Source: Nymphaea colorata (lineage: Eukaryota; Streptophyta; Magnoliopsida; Nymphaeales; Nymphaeaceae). From it: a stretch of DNA of 64,000 nt. Both the position numbers and the translations under genes were made by a program. A model generated the notes under the pieces. It saw only the letters and a list, made by a program, of their open reading frames with translations, had not been told where the DNA came from and ran no database searches. Below are positions 12,994 through 26,354 of the stretch, in pieces; position 1 is the first letter of the stretch; each line of letters starts with the position of its first letter. The stretch lies in NCBI RefSeq assembly GCF_008831285.2, contig NC_045146.1, positions 22,957,703 to 23,021,702 on the forward strand, written 5' to 3'.

Positions 12994-15124
12994 GAAGTCA
13001 TAAGACGAAGAGCGTACAAAATACAAATCTCTCTTGTTAATTTTCTAATGTTTACATATTTTAAATTATTTTATTCAATTTCAAATTTGAATATAAAAAA
13101 GGTAGGTCGGTTCCTGATTTTTGTGCATTACTTTGCAAAGGACTCAGCATTGAAGGAGAAGTGAAGCAACGGTCAGATTTGGAGTTAGGTTATCAAACTT
13201 TCGGAACAAATTTCATGGGCCAGAGTTCCCTGACACGAATTTGTACAAGAAGTGGGGCTTCCCGCTGCGTGCTTCATTTTGCAAGTACCTTGAAGCATAA
13301 ATGGCGGTTCATTCAATTGAGAGATTTCTGCCGGATTTGTTTAGTTTCCTATCTGATCTAACGCATGCCATCCACCGTACCTCCGGCTTATTTTATTGTT
13401 TGTCTCTTCGCACGTCCGTCTTTCAAGCTGATCAATGGCAATAAAAAGGGCGGCCATGAGCACCTTTCGGATGGATTCATCAAGCAACAGAAAATTATTA
13501 ACTAGAAACAAGAGACATGAAGAAATTGGCTAAGGAAGAATAAAGTGGCTGAGATCGGAGCACCATGCATCTAACCTTTAAAAAAGAAGAAGAAGAAGAA
13601 GAAGAAGAAGAAGAAGAAGAAGAAGAAGAAGGGGAACGAACAGGAAGAAAAAAAGAACGGCATGGAATAATCTGTCAACTTATCAAGATACGGATAAAGA
13701 AAAAACGCTTTATCTAATTCCGGTCAGAAGAAAAAAAAAAACAATGAATAGAGAACAATCGATGCTTAGTTTTGAACGTAGAAGGAAAACGAACTGCTAA
13801 GTAGGAACAGAAAACAGCAGGAATATTTTGGGCTGTACTGATCGAGATTTTGCAAAAGCATCGGGAGAGCCTTTCTTTTTTCGAATATATTTTTGCTAAA
13901 TTTAGATCACGTAATTAAACTGTAGGATGGAGAGAGGGGGCATCCAAGCATGCAAGTTGTGAACAAGGTGCAACAATTTTACTGCGAGTAAAAGGAAACG
14001 ATATTTTTCTGGTATTGTAAGACCGCCACCTGAACGTGAAGCCTCCGCCTGCTTCCTCCGCCCCAAAGGAAAGGTGGAATCACATTTGCTCAAAGCAAGA
14101 AAAGGCACATAAACTTCCTCATTTCAATGTTTCAGCTTTTCTGACAAAGAGAATACGGCTGAAGTTTTTGGGGCATCATGAGTTCGACAGGCAATGGACT
14201 TCTGTTTGGAGTACTTTTGAGAGAGAGAAAGAGAGTGGAAACACAGAAACAATTCAGAATCCAATAAGTAGAGAGAGAGAAAGAGAGAGAGATGCCACAA
14301 TAAACTTAAATCATTTATAATGGCTAAGCGGCCATGAAAGGTCAGGTTAACTGTTGCCAAAGTCATTTCTCCGTAGTCTCAGGATCTGTATGAAGTAACT
14401 GGACCGCTACAGTCTGCTCATAACCGGACCAGTGTTATGAATGGGCTTGAATGGGTAGGTTCAAATGGAATCAGCGGCCACATGTTAGCGTCTATGTATT
14501 ACTAAAACATTTTAAGACTTTTTTTTTCATCTTAATTAACTCTCATATATTTTTCATTTGTTTATGAGAATTTTTGCTGATTTGAATCAGTAAATAGGCT
14601 ATAGGTGAATTTTGGTTATTGCCGAAGGTCCAATAATAGGCAGCACTTGGTCAAGCTCTGTCCATCAGTTTCTTGAGAGAGAGTACAGATAGGCCCAGTC
14701 CAGGCCCGATGTCGCCTATGTCAGCCTGCCAAACAGAAGGCCAGCTTGGTCCTGGTTTCTTATAAGTGCGGCTTGCTTGGTACAAAAACAAGCCCACTCC
14801 CCAGCAGCCTGCTGATTAGCCTTAAATACGGCCTACATATGGGCGTCCCAGCTTGTTGTCCACCTCCATGAAAGCTAACGAGATCAGCACCAATGGCAGC
14901 AGTGAGACCCACCAGCTTTTAGACATCATCCCAACATGCTGGCACTGGCCATGAAATTCTGTATACTAGATCTACATGGTGCTTTTACTTAACAAAGAGA
15001 AAATGCTGCAATGATCCTTTTTTTTTTTTTAGGTTTCAAGACTTTGCCACCGACTTTGTGGTTCTGCGGCACAAAACTTTGCGGCTGATTTTCCACCTGG
15101 CTCTAGGACCTACGTCCGCTTAGG
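12993..15124. other. Intergenic, no gene seen
   Basis: Contains the GAA microsatellite listed separately and GA-rich patches at 14217-14236 and 14270-14292. Candidate open frames are short and match no family I recognise. Confidence 0.5.
13584..13631. repeat. (GAA)n microsatellite
   Basis: About 15 GAA units. Confidence 0.95.
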
Positions 15125-15510
15125 TTAGGAATGTGCAATAAGTGAGCTGAGTTCGAGCTCAAGCTAAACTCAGTAAACCGAGTCTGAGCTCGAGCTCGAC
15201 TCCTTTAAGCTCATCGTGCAACATTTCGTGATTCCAATATTTTTTTTCTTTAAATGAAAAAAGAAAACTGCAAAAAATGGTGTTAACATCCATCAAAATT
15301 ACCATCATACCCCTAAAGATTAACAAACAAGGAAGATACCAGCCAAGTCAAGTTTAGACAAGTTGAGCTCGTGTAACTCAAACTTGACTATTTTATAACT
15401 CAAGTTTAAACTCAAGCTCGAACTCAACTTGTTTATATTAAACAAGTGAAGCTTGACTCTAGCTTACACAGATGAGTTTGAGTTCGCTCGAGTCCTTGTA
15501 CGTCCCTAAC
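15125..15510. repeat. Dispersed 'CTCGAGCT' repeat, copy 2
   Basis: The two halves, 15135-15215 and 15345-15500, are rich in GAGCTCGAGCTCGACTC and AACTCAAGCTCGAACTC words, with a less patterned AT-rich centre. It belongs with the copies at 12690 and 21190. Confidence 0.6.
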
Positions 15511-18500
15511 TTAAATCTTAAATAGAACTCAAACTGGTGATTGACCTTATACCATTTGCTGGACTAACGAGCTATTGTAAACCCTTTAAAGCATCATAGA
15601 TAATTCTTTTTTGTAAATGCATCATCACCAGTACATGTGGCCCGTATTGCAATTTATATGTACTGTAAAACCTGATGACCTGATTTCGATTCACTTAGTT
15701 TCAACTGTTCAAGGCTGTGTGAAACAATCGCATCCTATGGAAGCCTTGAACAACTCAATAAGTGTTTGGTGGGTCAATCTTACACGAGAGAGTCACATGC
15801 CTAAATCATGTGGCTTCCTTCTAACAAGGCTTTTGCTTGCAGTCATCAACGCAATAAAAAACGTTCATCGTACATACATAAAGATTCTCTAGCATAATTT
15901 CGAAGCAGGAAAGCGGGGCCTGAACATGCCTAGTGAACGACAAGGACGATTTGATATCGATGACTCGCAAGTGATGGTCATGTAGAGGAAGCAAGAAGAT
16001 TAAATTGAAAAGATTTCTTCTGAAAGTTGGTATCAACTGGTTTAAGATGAAACATGCATTTCAAAAGTCTGTATTTGCTTACAGATGATGGTCATGTAGA
16101 AGAAGTAAGAGGATTTGATTGAAAAGAGTTCTTCTGAAAGTTGGCATCAAATGGTTTAGGATGAAACCTACATTTCAAAAGTCTGTATTTCCTGAACGAT
16201 CGACAGCAGCCTGTGTCAACTGTTCAGGTACTTTCTGTGAACAAGCAATTATTGTACCTTGCTGCATGCATGAACAAAATTCTGGTTCATCGATTCGTCT
16301 TTTAGCCTTTTTCTTTTTCTTTAATTTCCTTTCATGTTTCGAATAAGGCTTAACTTTTTATATGGTAAATTTCCCTTAGTGCCGGCTCTTTACTCCCTTC
16401 TTTTAGCTACTTCAGACCAGTAAAAGAGGATGCCTGCCATTAAAAAGGTAAAACTGTTGTCCAGATCTTATTGGTTCCGCTGCAACCAGTGCATTTTAAT
16501 TTTTGCTTTTGGAATCTTGCATCAAAGTTGAGGAAATGAACGCCTTTAGACCTTTCGAGCTGTTGTAGAAGCAGATGAATTGCAGCCACTTTGGAGCAAC
16601 ATCCTGCGAACTTTCAACAAGCTTCGCTGCAAGTTGGGCGGCGAGATGAAGCATGATATTTCTTTCGATAATGTGGTTACATCTTAGTTGAGTAATCATT
16701 CGATGATTTGTGCATGCGGAATCACATTTTATCGGCAATTGCATCGAACTCTGTAATAAAAGGATAGATGGTCATCTCTTGCTTCCGTAATCTGTCTTTC
16801 CCTGTTCACAACCATGGTGTAGCTTAGAAAGAATAGGTCTACTGTTCAGCGGTAAACGCAGGAAGCCATGAACTTGTAAATTAGCTGTTTAAAACAACTC
16901 AACAAGAGGTTTTCAACGAGAAAGGGAATCTCGTTTTTTTCTCCATTCATTTTGTCAGTAATTTCAGAACTAAGAAGAAGAGCAGCAGTCGTTGAAGCAA
17001 ATGGTGGAGCCGAAACCTTGAAGCTATACTCATCTGGCAGGGGCAGCTAGCAACAGGATGTCATGAGTTCAACAACTTTGCACATTCTTGCCTTAAGGCT
17101 CCGATTAGGTGGACGCAGGAACCTAAAAATTCACGTCAAGGAAAACTAGGAGAAGGGGAGCGCTGCTGTTTTGCAGTATGAACTCAGTCAGGGCATTTTT
17201 TTAGTCATCAAGAAATGAAGGCCAGGAGTAGCAATTACGAGGCAGGTTGTTAGCATTATTACATGAAGAAGGAAAAAAAATTAAAACGAAAGGTGGATTC
17301 TACATTAATTAGAATTGATTATGATGCCTACGGAAACAAATGATCTGAAAAGCACAGGAATATTTTCTCCTGTGTAAGGTTCTAAATTTGTGTTCCAATA
17401 TCACAGCATTTCTTCAGATTCTGAGTCAGCCACCAAAAGAACAAATGATGCGGTCCAATTATGGGCACCATACAGAGGAATTCTCTGACATGCAAACAAC
17501 TTCAAGTCAAACAACGCTTGCACAGAAGGAGAAAGCCGAAGAGGAAGCTCGCGTTAACGTTGCTGTGCTGATGCCTGTGGGCAATTTTTTATTTTTTTAT
17601 TGTGATTATGTAGGATAGACCTCCTTAACATAGATGAATTCTTCTTTGATATAAAAAGCACAACCATCATTCCCAAGTGTGCGACATTACTACCTTCAAA
17701 TAATTTTTTTCTCAGATTCAACAGTAGAGAAATAAATAATCTATATGCATTATTTTCATCATCAAGTACCAGTTATATCTAACGATTTCATTGCCAGTGA
17801 AAGGCAGAGCTCTCATGGGATCAATTTTCTGTTCTTTGAGGTTACTTATTCTCACTGCAATCAAATTCATTTAGAAACCATTTTCATATCGCAGAAGTCC
17901 ACAAATCTAAACCTGCAAGTCTGTAATCTTAAAAATTCACAAGTCCAAATATATTAAACAGGGTTTCCAGCCTAGAAGTTCAGAATCGAACTGAATCGTT
18001 GATGACCTATGGAGAAGTTAGCTTCTGCGTTCATCTTCTCCTTTGTGAAGTGAGCCAAGAACAGATTCTCCATAGCTATTGTTTTATTCAACTTAAGTTG
18101 TAAACATGTCAGGGCAAAGTAAAATAGCAAGCCAGGGCCAAGGTAGTGAATCATGTCATTTAGTAGTTTCCAACAGTTTCATCACCTTCCAGACTCTGGG
18201 CGTTACCATTTCCACCTTAGCATCCCAACCTCTTCCGGTGAGAACATTTTGATACTCGCCAGTCACGCTTCACCTTTCAGCATAATCATTAGGAACAAGC
18301 TGCACAGATAACTACATTGTATCAGAAGTCAGCTCTGTCACCGACGATGGCCCAAAGCAATTCAATTAACAAAAAGACAGAACATCCTGCAAGGCAGCGG
18401 ACGCTAAACACCAGTCAAGTCTGTCACGGAGAACTGCATTTGTCATTGATGCTCATGTCATACGCATCTTGAACTTTAGATCTTTCACAGGGCCAAGCAA

Positions 18501-21183
18501 ATCCGCTTGACAGTGTGTTCATGCTATCATACATTGCATGGGAAGCAAAAACTCCTGTTCTCTTATCCTCACATGATGTGATGTACCATAACATTGTTGG
18601 TAGACCATGCGAAAGGTAATTTTATGGTCCAATCGAAGTATGATCATGATGTCAGCAGAAAAGAGGAGGTGCATAATATTGTTCCCATTATGAGTGGCAT
18701 AAGCACTTTTCTGGAGAATGGTTGGTAGCCTTTCCTGGTCGTGGATTGGCACACTAAGGTTTCTGGCTAGAATGCGTCCGTTGCCCCATCTCTTCAGCAC
18801 CATGGTTCACATCACCATCACTTTCTTTGATCTCCTTTTTCGCCGTCTCCAAGTAAGAAAAGAAGGATACTTGGCCTAAACCAACGAGATATGCTTGCGG
18901 ATTTTGCGGTGTGGAGAGAAGTAGTCATGTGCCATCTAGACGCACAAAAATGCAGAGTGTACCAGTGCTTTTGCTTTTGCTGTTGCCCTTTTCCCGGGAA
19001 AAAAAATTGACAGTATTCACCGGGAATGGATTTCCTAAATCACAAAGCCAAAAATGAAAAGGGCCTCTGCCTACTTGGTCAGGGCTTTGATCCAACAGAC
19101 GAAGCGGAAATTTTTAACAGAAGGGTACTAATTCTTCAAGTTTTAGACCTTAAAGGTAAGGAGGATCAATATTTAAACCAGAAAATAACTACGAGGAACC
19201 AATGTATGAATAAGTATTTTTTTGTGGGTCTGTGGGGACAATTGCCCACACAAGCACAATCTAGTAGAATCTACTTAAACCCAGTTTTTGGCAAAAGAAA
19301 AGAGTTGAGGTTGAAAATACGGTTGCCTACCTTAGTTGGCGTTCTTTGAAGCCTAGCATTCTCACCAATCAGGGTTTGTTTTTGTAGGTATCGGTAAACA
19401 AAAGTTAAGAATATGAGAAGCACTAAATGAAGATGAAGATGAAGAGAACAAGTTAATGGCCCGAAGAAAATATCACATAATATAATATTGTGGTCCACCA
19501 GATTTTGGGAAGCTGCATGGAGCAGGATGCAAATTTTGGAAAAGTAAAGCAGGCTTCCTGCTAACTATGGGCCCTCTGAAAAGGATTATTCCACAGAATC
19601 CACACTAAAAGATAGTGGAGGCGCGTCAGCAGCCAGGTCCATTAACAGATATCTGGTCCAAATTAAAGGACGGAAAAAAGAAAAAAACAATGAAAGGCTC
19701 ATACATAGGTGCTTTGGGACACTCAAGAGATAGAAGAATTGCAAATGGGTTTGGATGTGTATGAGAGTTTTGCTATTGTTTACGCTACCTGATCCACTTC
19801 TGACCCGATATCGGTTGGGTTTGGCTGTCCCAGGTCGGAATGGTTTGAATTCATATCCGGGGAGACGCGGACGCCCCAAATCTCTCTGCAAAAGCTAGCA
19901 GATCGTACCATACTTTCATGTCTAAACGCATCAACACCACTTGTTATATGTGATTCCCAGGTATTTCTGCTTGAATTGATGGGGGGGAATAATTGCATAG
20001 TAGGGCATATCTATGCTGTGAACTATCTTGATTGAGAGACCCCAAGCTATAATTTATTTCATGTCAAGATGTTACTGAAGAAGATGCTACCATCGTTCAG
20101 TTGGTCCCATATAACAACACTTACTCTTATAGTGTCAGTGGATAAAAAATAGTAAAGTACCTACAAAATATGTAAAGAGGTAAGTCTTTAGTTCCATTAT
20201 TGTAGGTGCGATATATCTTCATCTTAAGTGGTTAAATGTAGTACCTAAGTTGAAAGGTATACCCTTAAACTCCAAACGAGCTAGATCACACAGTTCCTCT
20301 TAAAGAGGCACTCAGATCAAGTGCTGTGCTGGTACTCGGAGCGTTCTGCATCCAAAATCTTGAATAGAAAAAGGGACTTTTCTCTAGAGATCTTTTCGCG
20401 GCTATATCGAATACGATGTGCTTGGTGTTCAGTGAATAAGTGCCAAATTGATCACTATCACCAATAGATAAAGTGTATTTTGTTCCAGCGATCTGATATT
20501 GGCAGATTCGTATGTATGATAGTTATGCTATCATATTATGTAAGAAAAAAAAAATGGATACAAAATTTCAAAATTCCTTACTTTTTATTATTGATGCAGA
20601 GAAATGACTCGGACGCTCCTTCCCAGGAAAATTTGAGAGGGATTTGCATGATTTATCACACTAGTTATTTGTTCATTCTTGTTTTTCAAATTTATAAATA
20701 GTTTCATTTGATTTTTCCAAAATCCCAAGTCACTTCCCTCCCCCCTTGAGAGTCTTCTGTAGTTAGAGAATTAGTTAAGGAGCTATTTGCAAAGCACATA
20801 GGGCTTCGCTTATGATGTGATATAAAGTGATTGCATAAAGCACTTGCTTTTCGGTGTTCATGACGGTCAAGTGACGTTGGGTTGAAAGAAATCAAACCCC
20901 AGCCTCGCCTGCCCAGCCCAGTGCTTATCCAATGCCTAAGGATTAGGACCTTCGTCCTCCTCCTAAAAGGGGAATGGTATAGTCTAGAGTGCTAGGCCAC
21001 GACACAAGTTATTCCAGGGCACCCGCTTGAATACTCAACAAAACTGTCAGCATCTTGAGACAAAAAAGATTCTCCAATCCATATCTGAGTCTGAGTCCCA
21101 TGACTGGGTCCCAAATGAGCTCCCTTTAAAAGAGGAAGAGAGTTCTGCAAGGGAAAAAAAGGAAGAAGGGCTGTGAGGCTTTT
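15511..21183. other. Long intergenic stretch, no gene supported
   Basis: About 5.7 kb with no recognisable gene. It includes the tandem duplication at 15972-16190. Open frames near 17388-17618, 18519-18803 and 19026-19349 have no family I recognise, biased composition or no splice partners. Decayed mobile DNA is likely, for example the GGACAATTGCCCACACAAGC stretch at 19236-19255, which resembles a segment near 56297. Confidence 0.4.
15972..16190 (+). repeat. Tandem duplication, 114-bp unit, two copies
   Basis: The segment beginning TGATGGTCATGTAGA occurs at 15972 and again at 16086, an offset of 114 bp. Both copies run to TTTCAAAAGTCTGTATTT. They differ at scattered bases, so the duplication is not recent. 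No function is evident. Confidence 0.85.
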
Positions 21184-21189
21184 AATGTT

Positions 21190-21575
21190 AGGGCCGACAC
21201 AATGAACTGAGCTAATTCAGGCTCGACTCGAACTCGTTCGAAAAAACTCAGCTCCTTTATAAATGAGCCGAGTTCGAGCTTACAAAGATACTTGAAACTC
21301 GAACTCGACTCGTTTATACTCACGAATCGGTACTCTATATAATATTGTCAAAATTGGCTCACTGAATCATCATTCGTTTTTAACTTTTAGGGTAAAAATA
21401 AATTTTCACAAATTATTAACATTTACACGAGTTAAACGAGTTAACACTTACATGAGTTAAACGAGTTAAAACTTAAACTAATCAAGTTCAAGCTTGATTT
21501 TATGTAGTAAGTCAAGCTCGAACATGCTATAAGCAGGTCGAGCTGGCCAAGCTTCTATTGGCTCGTGTGCAGCAG
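21190..21575. repeat. Dispersed 'CTCGAGCT' repeat, copy 3
   Basis: Third copy of the family, with GGCTCGACTCGAACTCGTTC, GAGCCGAGTTCGAGCTTA and twin ACGAGTTAAACGAGTTAA-like words. It begins just after AATGTTAGGGCCGACACAAT and ends near GGCTCGTGTGCAGCAGTGG. Confidence 0.6.
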
Positions 21576-21839
21576 TGGTCTACGTCCATTATCGGTTTCT
21601 CCCCAAACGCGATAAGATGTAATGAGAAATTGATCTCCTGAAAACTGATTCTATTCATTCTGATAGGTCAAATTGGGTGGTTGACATTTGCAGAATACTC
21701 TTATAAAAACTCATTGCTCATTATAAAACCATTTTACGAAAAGAAACACGATACCAATTTACAATTGGCGTCAAGAACGTCATTTAGACTTCTAAAGGCA
21801 AGAAAGGAGGAGTTTCAACAACGACAACGCAGAGACGGC

Positions 21840-22326
21840 CCATCAGCTGGTTTAGCAACAAGACATTCTACGCATTGTTAAATCTGCTTTGTGGTTTCAA
21901 AATATCCTCTTCTACCAGTCTCTACCAATATTCCGGCAACTGGGGTATCAATTCCGGCAAGCTTCTTCAGTAGGCCATGGAAGACCAGCTAATTGCCTCT
22001 CATATAATCCCCATTGACGAACAATGCTACTCCTCAGAACCCATCCTTGGTGAAAGTCGTGATGAAAACTTGGGTTGACGCATCGGGCCAGGAATAGATT
22101 TTAGTTGTAGCATTTATAAAGATGGGTTCTGAGGAGTAGCATTGTTCGTCAATGGGGATTATATGAGAGGCAATTAGCTGGTCTTCCATGGCCTACTGAA
22201 GAAGCTTGCCGGAATTGATACCCCAGTTGCCGGAATATTGGTAGAGACTGGTACAAGAGGATATTTTGAAACCACAAAGCAGATTTAACAATGCGTAGAA
22301 TGTCTTGTTGCTAAACCAGCTGATGG
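21840..22326. repeat. Near-perfect long inverted repeat (206-bp arms, 75-bp spacer)
   Basis: The left arm 21840-22045 and right arm 22121-22326 are reverse complements over 206 bp. I found one mismatch (CTCTTCTACC against CTCTTGTACC in the same orientation). The spacer is 22046-22120. If transcribed from either side it would fold into a very long hairpin. No terminal target duplication or transposase is visible. The near-identity implies a recent inverted duplication, gene conversion, or an assembly fold-back artefact. Confidence 0.9.
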
Positions 22327-23628
22327 CTTGGAAATGGTCGAAAATTATTTTATTAAATCTATGCTTACGTGTGTGTGTGTGTGTGACTAACCCAGGATCT
22401 CAGATTTGCCATTAAATGAAACTCCCTCTCTTTCTCTCTCTCTTTATTTCTGTTTTTGGGGTTTGTTCTCTTTCCTCTCCCCTTTCTTATTACTCTAATT
22501 ACTCTAAAGAAGGTTTGATTGTTCAAACATCCTAAAAACATATGTTTTATTACTATTTTGCAAAAGTACACTTCGTCTAATGTTTTCTTCTGTCAGATAC
22601 TTGGAGATAACGTGACGCTGATGGCTATCTTGGCTGATTAACATGATAAAAAATAGAATGAGTAGACCATTTCAGGAAAGAAAGCAGTCAATGAAAATAT
22701 GCTAGTAAAAACGAGACATATGATTACTGAAAAAAATGTTGATTTACTTCCCCTTCTTAATTTGGATCATTATTGAAAGCTTTTTGGTTGGAAATTTACG
22801 GCAGGGTGAAAACTTGTCATTTCTACTCATCTATTCTTTGCCACCTAAATTAGCAAAAAAGAATAAACACCAATGTCCCTTAGTTGCCAACAAGAAAAGT
22901 TACAGGGAAAAGAAAACAAGAGCTCTGTCTAACGACTTCCCCTTGAGACCTTTTTAAGTTAGAGAATGAGAAGCTTGGATTTGGAGGATCCAACACAAAT
23001 GAGCGCACAGATAGAAATACTTCTTTGTGTGTTTGTATGAGTACATATAGTTTCTGGGTTGATTTTACCTGCTTGAGAGATTAAAGGCAGTGCATTCGGG
23101 CACGTGCACACGCATACACACATGTACATAAACGTTCAACTGGGTCTGGTGAGTTCACCTTGAAAATTTTGGTGTCAGTTGCAGTGGGTTTCCAAGAAGC
23201 GCGAGTGCCATGGATGCTTTGCACTCACCAGAAGAAGGCAAGCAAGCCATGAAACTCACAATCTAGAGCAAAGTTGGATGAGAAGGCCCTACGATATCAT
23301 TTGGTTCTTGACCCTCATGATCACATCCTCTCGCAAATTGATTGTTCACACATCTGCCTTGAAATCTCAGAACGAGGGTGGATTGGATACTCGGCAAAAA
23401 GTGCCCATATCAGACTCACCTACGCGTGGGAGACATCTATATAAATATATATATAGCTTCGTATCAAACAAGGCTCATATGAAACTGCCTCCCTCTGTCC
23501 CTCATATACTACATACACACTACAACACGATTATCTCATCTGCAACAGGAACAATTTGTGGCACCATTAAAGGCAAGTCTATATAATACACCAACTATAA
23601 TGACTGTTGACGTCGATTTAATAGATAA
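22327..23628. other. Intergenic, no gene seen
   Basis: Contains a short GT run at about 22369-22384, CT-rich sequence near 22423-22445 and a G-box core at 23101-23106. No coding region is supported. Confidence 0.5.
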
Positions 23629-25291
23629 TACTACAAAAAACAGACGGATTCGCCGATGTGGGAATAAGAAATGTCGATGAAAGGGTTACTTTTATCGACG
23701 TTGGTGAATATTATTTTTTACAGACGCCAAGAACAAAATGTCGTTGAAGGCAGCCTTCACCAACACGTTGAAGTTGAACTTTTACCGACGTCCAACTCAA
23801 ATAAACATATTACTTTTACTGACATCCGGAACAAGAAGTTTGTGCAAAGTAGCTTTCCTTGACACATGCCGCTAGGATGTCATTGAAGTTGAACTTCTAC
23901 CAACATCCAGCTTGAAAAAGTCGCTACATATGTTATTTTTACTGATGTCCAAAATAAAACGCTAGTAAAAACCTTTTATTGATGTCCACTTTGCAGATGT
24001 CAATAAAAAGAAGTTAGTTTTACAAACATGTGGTCATGCTTACGTTGCTAAAGTAATTTTCACCGACACCCATCAAATGTCAGTAAAAGTTATCGCAAAA
24101 CTTTTACATATGTAAAACATAAGTATGTCCTTTACCAACGCATCCCACGCATTGTTAAAGTCTTCCCCGACTTTATAACTCTGCCGAACCCCTCTTCTCT
24201 TTTTTTCTTCTTGCTTCTTTTCTTTTCTCCTTCCTCTTCTTCCCACCGCCGTTTACCGAAGTTGTTGGGCGATTCCAGAAGTCCTTCATCAATTTTTGAT
24301 GTCTAAATGATAAAAAGGAAGGTTGCTCGAACTTAACATTAATTTTTTTTTTGGCAAATGATTTTAGGCTATGATATTGTTTTAGGGTAATGATTTTAGG
24401 TTTTTTGCTTCAAGTTTTTTTGTTTTTGCAATCCAGTTTGTAAGTTTTTGGAAATGACAGTCGTTCTAGTTTTGAGCTTATTCAATTTATCACATTGATC
24501 TTAAAGGCCTCCTCCACTCGCTGAACCACATGAACCTGAACTACATGATTTTAGGTTTTTTGCTTCAAGTTTTTTTGCTTTCACATTTCAATTTGTAGGT
24601 TGGTTTGTTTGTGTAACCGGTGCTTGTTCTATTTTGAGCTTATGCAATTTAGCACGCGATAGATCTTGCAGACCTCCTTCACTCGTTGCTTCAAATCAAA
24701 TCACCAGAACGAGCCACGTGATTTTAGGTTTTTTGTTTTACACTATTTTCATTTTCGCTGCAGCTGGTCTCTAATATTTATGTTTGATATATTTTGAATT
24801 CAACTTGTAAAAGCTCTTTACTCAAATGCTAACTTTCCAAGTTATGGAGGCTCTTTTTTTTTTCCTTTCATTTGGGCATTGTTTTAATACTTGTAAAATC
24901 TTATATGAATTGTATCTCTAAATGCAATAAACATGGATATGGGTCGATAAATAAAGAATTAAACGAATCTTCATCGACGTGTGAAATTGCGTTGATAAAT
25001 GTATTACCGACGTCCACCTATATGTCGATAAAAAGTTTTACTAACACCTATCACATGTTGGTAAAAATATTATTATTGACGTCTATGGACGTCGATAATA
25101 AATTCATTTACCTACACACATGACCCGTCGTTGTAGCTACAGCTAAGCGTGCACTGGAATATCAGTGATAGTTTTCACCGACATTTTTTTCACCGTCGAC
25201 AACCTTGAACATTAGTAAAAGTTTTACTATGCATCGCCATGTTTTACCGATGTTTTACTAACCATTGGAGCATCCTCGGTGTTTTGTAGTG
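23629..25291. mobile_element. Non-autonomous CACTA (En/Spm-like) DNA transposon
   Basis: The left end reads TACTACAAAAAACAG and the right end, reverse complemented, reads CACTACAAAACACCG. These are the CACTA-superfamily terminal inverted repeats, the left one with C changed to T. Both subterminal zones carry many direct and inverted copies of a TTTTACCGACGTC-like word, a CACTA hallmark (for example 23780-23792, 24062-24095, 25004-25090 and 25170-25185). The interior repeats GATTTTAGGTTTTTTG three times (near 24390, 24545 and 24720). No transposase frame is present, so the element would need transposase in trans. The flanking triplets are TAA and TGA, an imperfect 3-bp target duplication. Confidence 0.8.
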
Positions 25292-25411
25292 TGAGTATTA
25301 TCACTGCTATAGGTAGCCAAAAAGTGATCAGACGTCCTCCATTTTCATATCCTCTATCAAGATTTTGTGTGCGTCCATTAATAGATGTCAACTTTCAACA
25401 AGAAAAATTTG

Positions 25412-25445
<34 letters not shown>

Positions 25446-25639
25446 CACACACACACCAACCAAAAAATCACCTACAGATGAGTATTATCGCTTGGATGGA
25501 TGGCAATAAAATCTTGAAAACTTATTGGAGATTCTCCATTTCCATCTCTTCTAATAGGGGTCAATTCATGTCAACCAACAACTACAATGTCAATGTATTG
25601 GAAATGTACTCTTAATCCTACATGTTTTTTTGGAATGTT

Positions 25640-25930
25640 TAGATATTCGGATTCGAACACAAATGATGAAAAGTCGTATCTAAATCTGAATCCAAAGCTA
25701 TATTTCACAATCCAAATCTTATCAAAATCCAATATTTGAATTCACATCCAAATCCGATTTTGAAAAAGGTCCAACTGATTATCAAAGTGTAAACTCACTG
25801 GACTTAATATATTTATTTAAAACTAAATCTGATCTGGATCTGAATCTGATTGGATGTCATTACTTAAATCTAAATCTGATGTAATTTTTGAATCAAATAT
25901 TAATTTTTTTTTTATATCCAACTTTTCCGA
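25640..25930. repeat. Dispersed 'AATCTGAATCTGATT' repeat, copy 1
   Basis: Resembles 57080-57330. Both run through AAATCTGAATCC-like words to a TCTGATTGGATGTCATT or CCGATTAGATGTCATTTT core and end in a poly-T block. It is probably a decayed mobile element of unknown class. Confidence 0.5.
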
Positions 25931-26167
25931 ACGATTCCATCAGATATTTTAACCAAATCAGATGTATTGACATTCTTGCCAACAATGGGAATAATTTGTG
26001 GCCCCATTCAAGGTAAATTTATTTATACCAGTTAAAAGATTGCCAATATAAAAAATATATCAAACAGATGCTTATTATCCACAAGCAGAACTAGAAATTT
26101 TGATTGGAGAGGACACTAATTCAAAAATTTTGATTTTTTAGAGGTACACACACATATGTATATACAA

Positions 26168-26354
26168 AGGGCGGAGCCAAGGGGGCCCGCATGGGCCTTG
26201 GCCCCACCTCAAATTTTTTTTTTTAAATTTGCATCTAAACTTTTACAAATTTTTACTCATCTTATATAAACATTTTGAAAAATGATATTTGAGCCGATAT
26301 CAAAATTTAGAAACTTTAATTTGGCTTTTTAATGAAAAGTTCTGGCTTCGCCCG
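26168..26354. mobile_element. Possible MITE with GGGCGGAGCCA ends
   Basis: The left end GGGCGGAGCCAAGG and the right end TCTGGCTTCGCCCG form an imperfect inverted repeat (11-12 bp) around a 187-bp AT-rich body. TATA sequence flanks both ends. It could instead be a fragment of a larger element. Confidence 0.35.

Noticed and set aside
16086..16346. 75-codon plus-strand frame in the second tandem copy
   Set aside because: The corresponding frame in the first copy is not conserved and no domain is recognisable.
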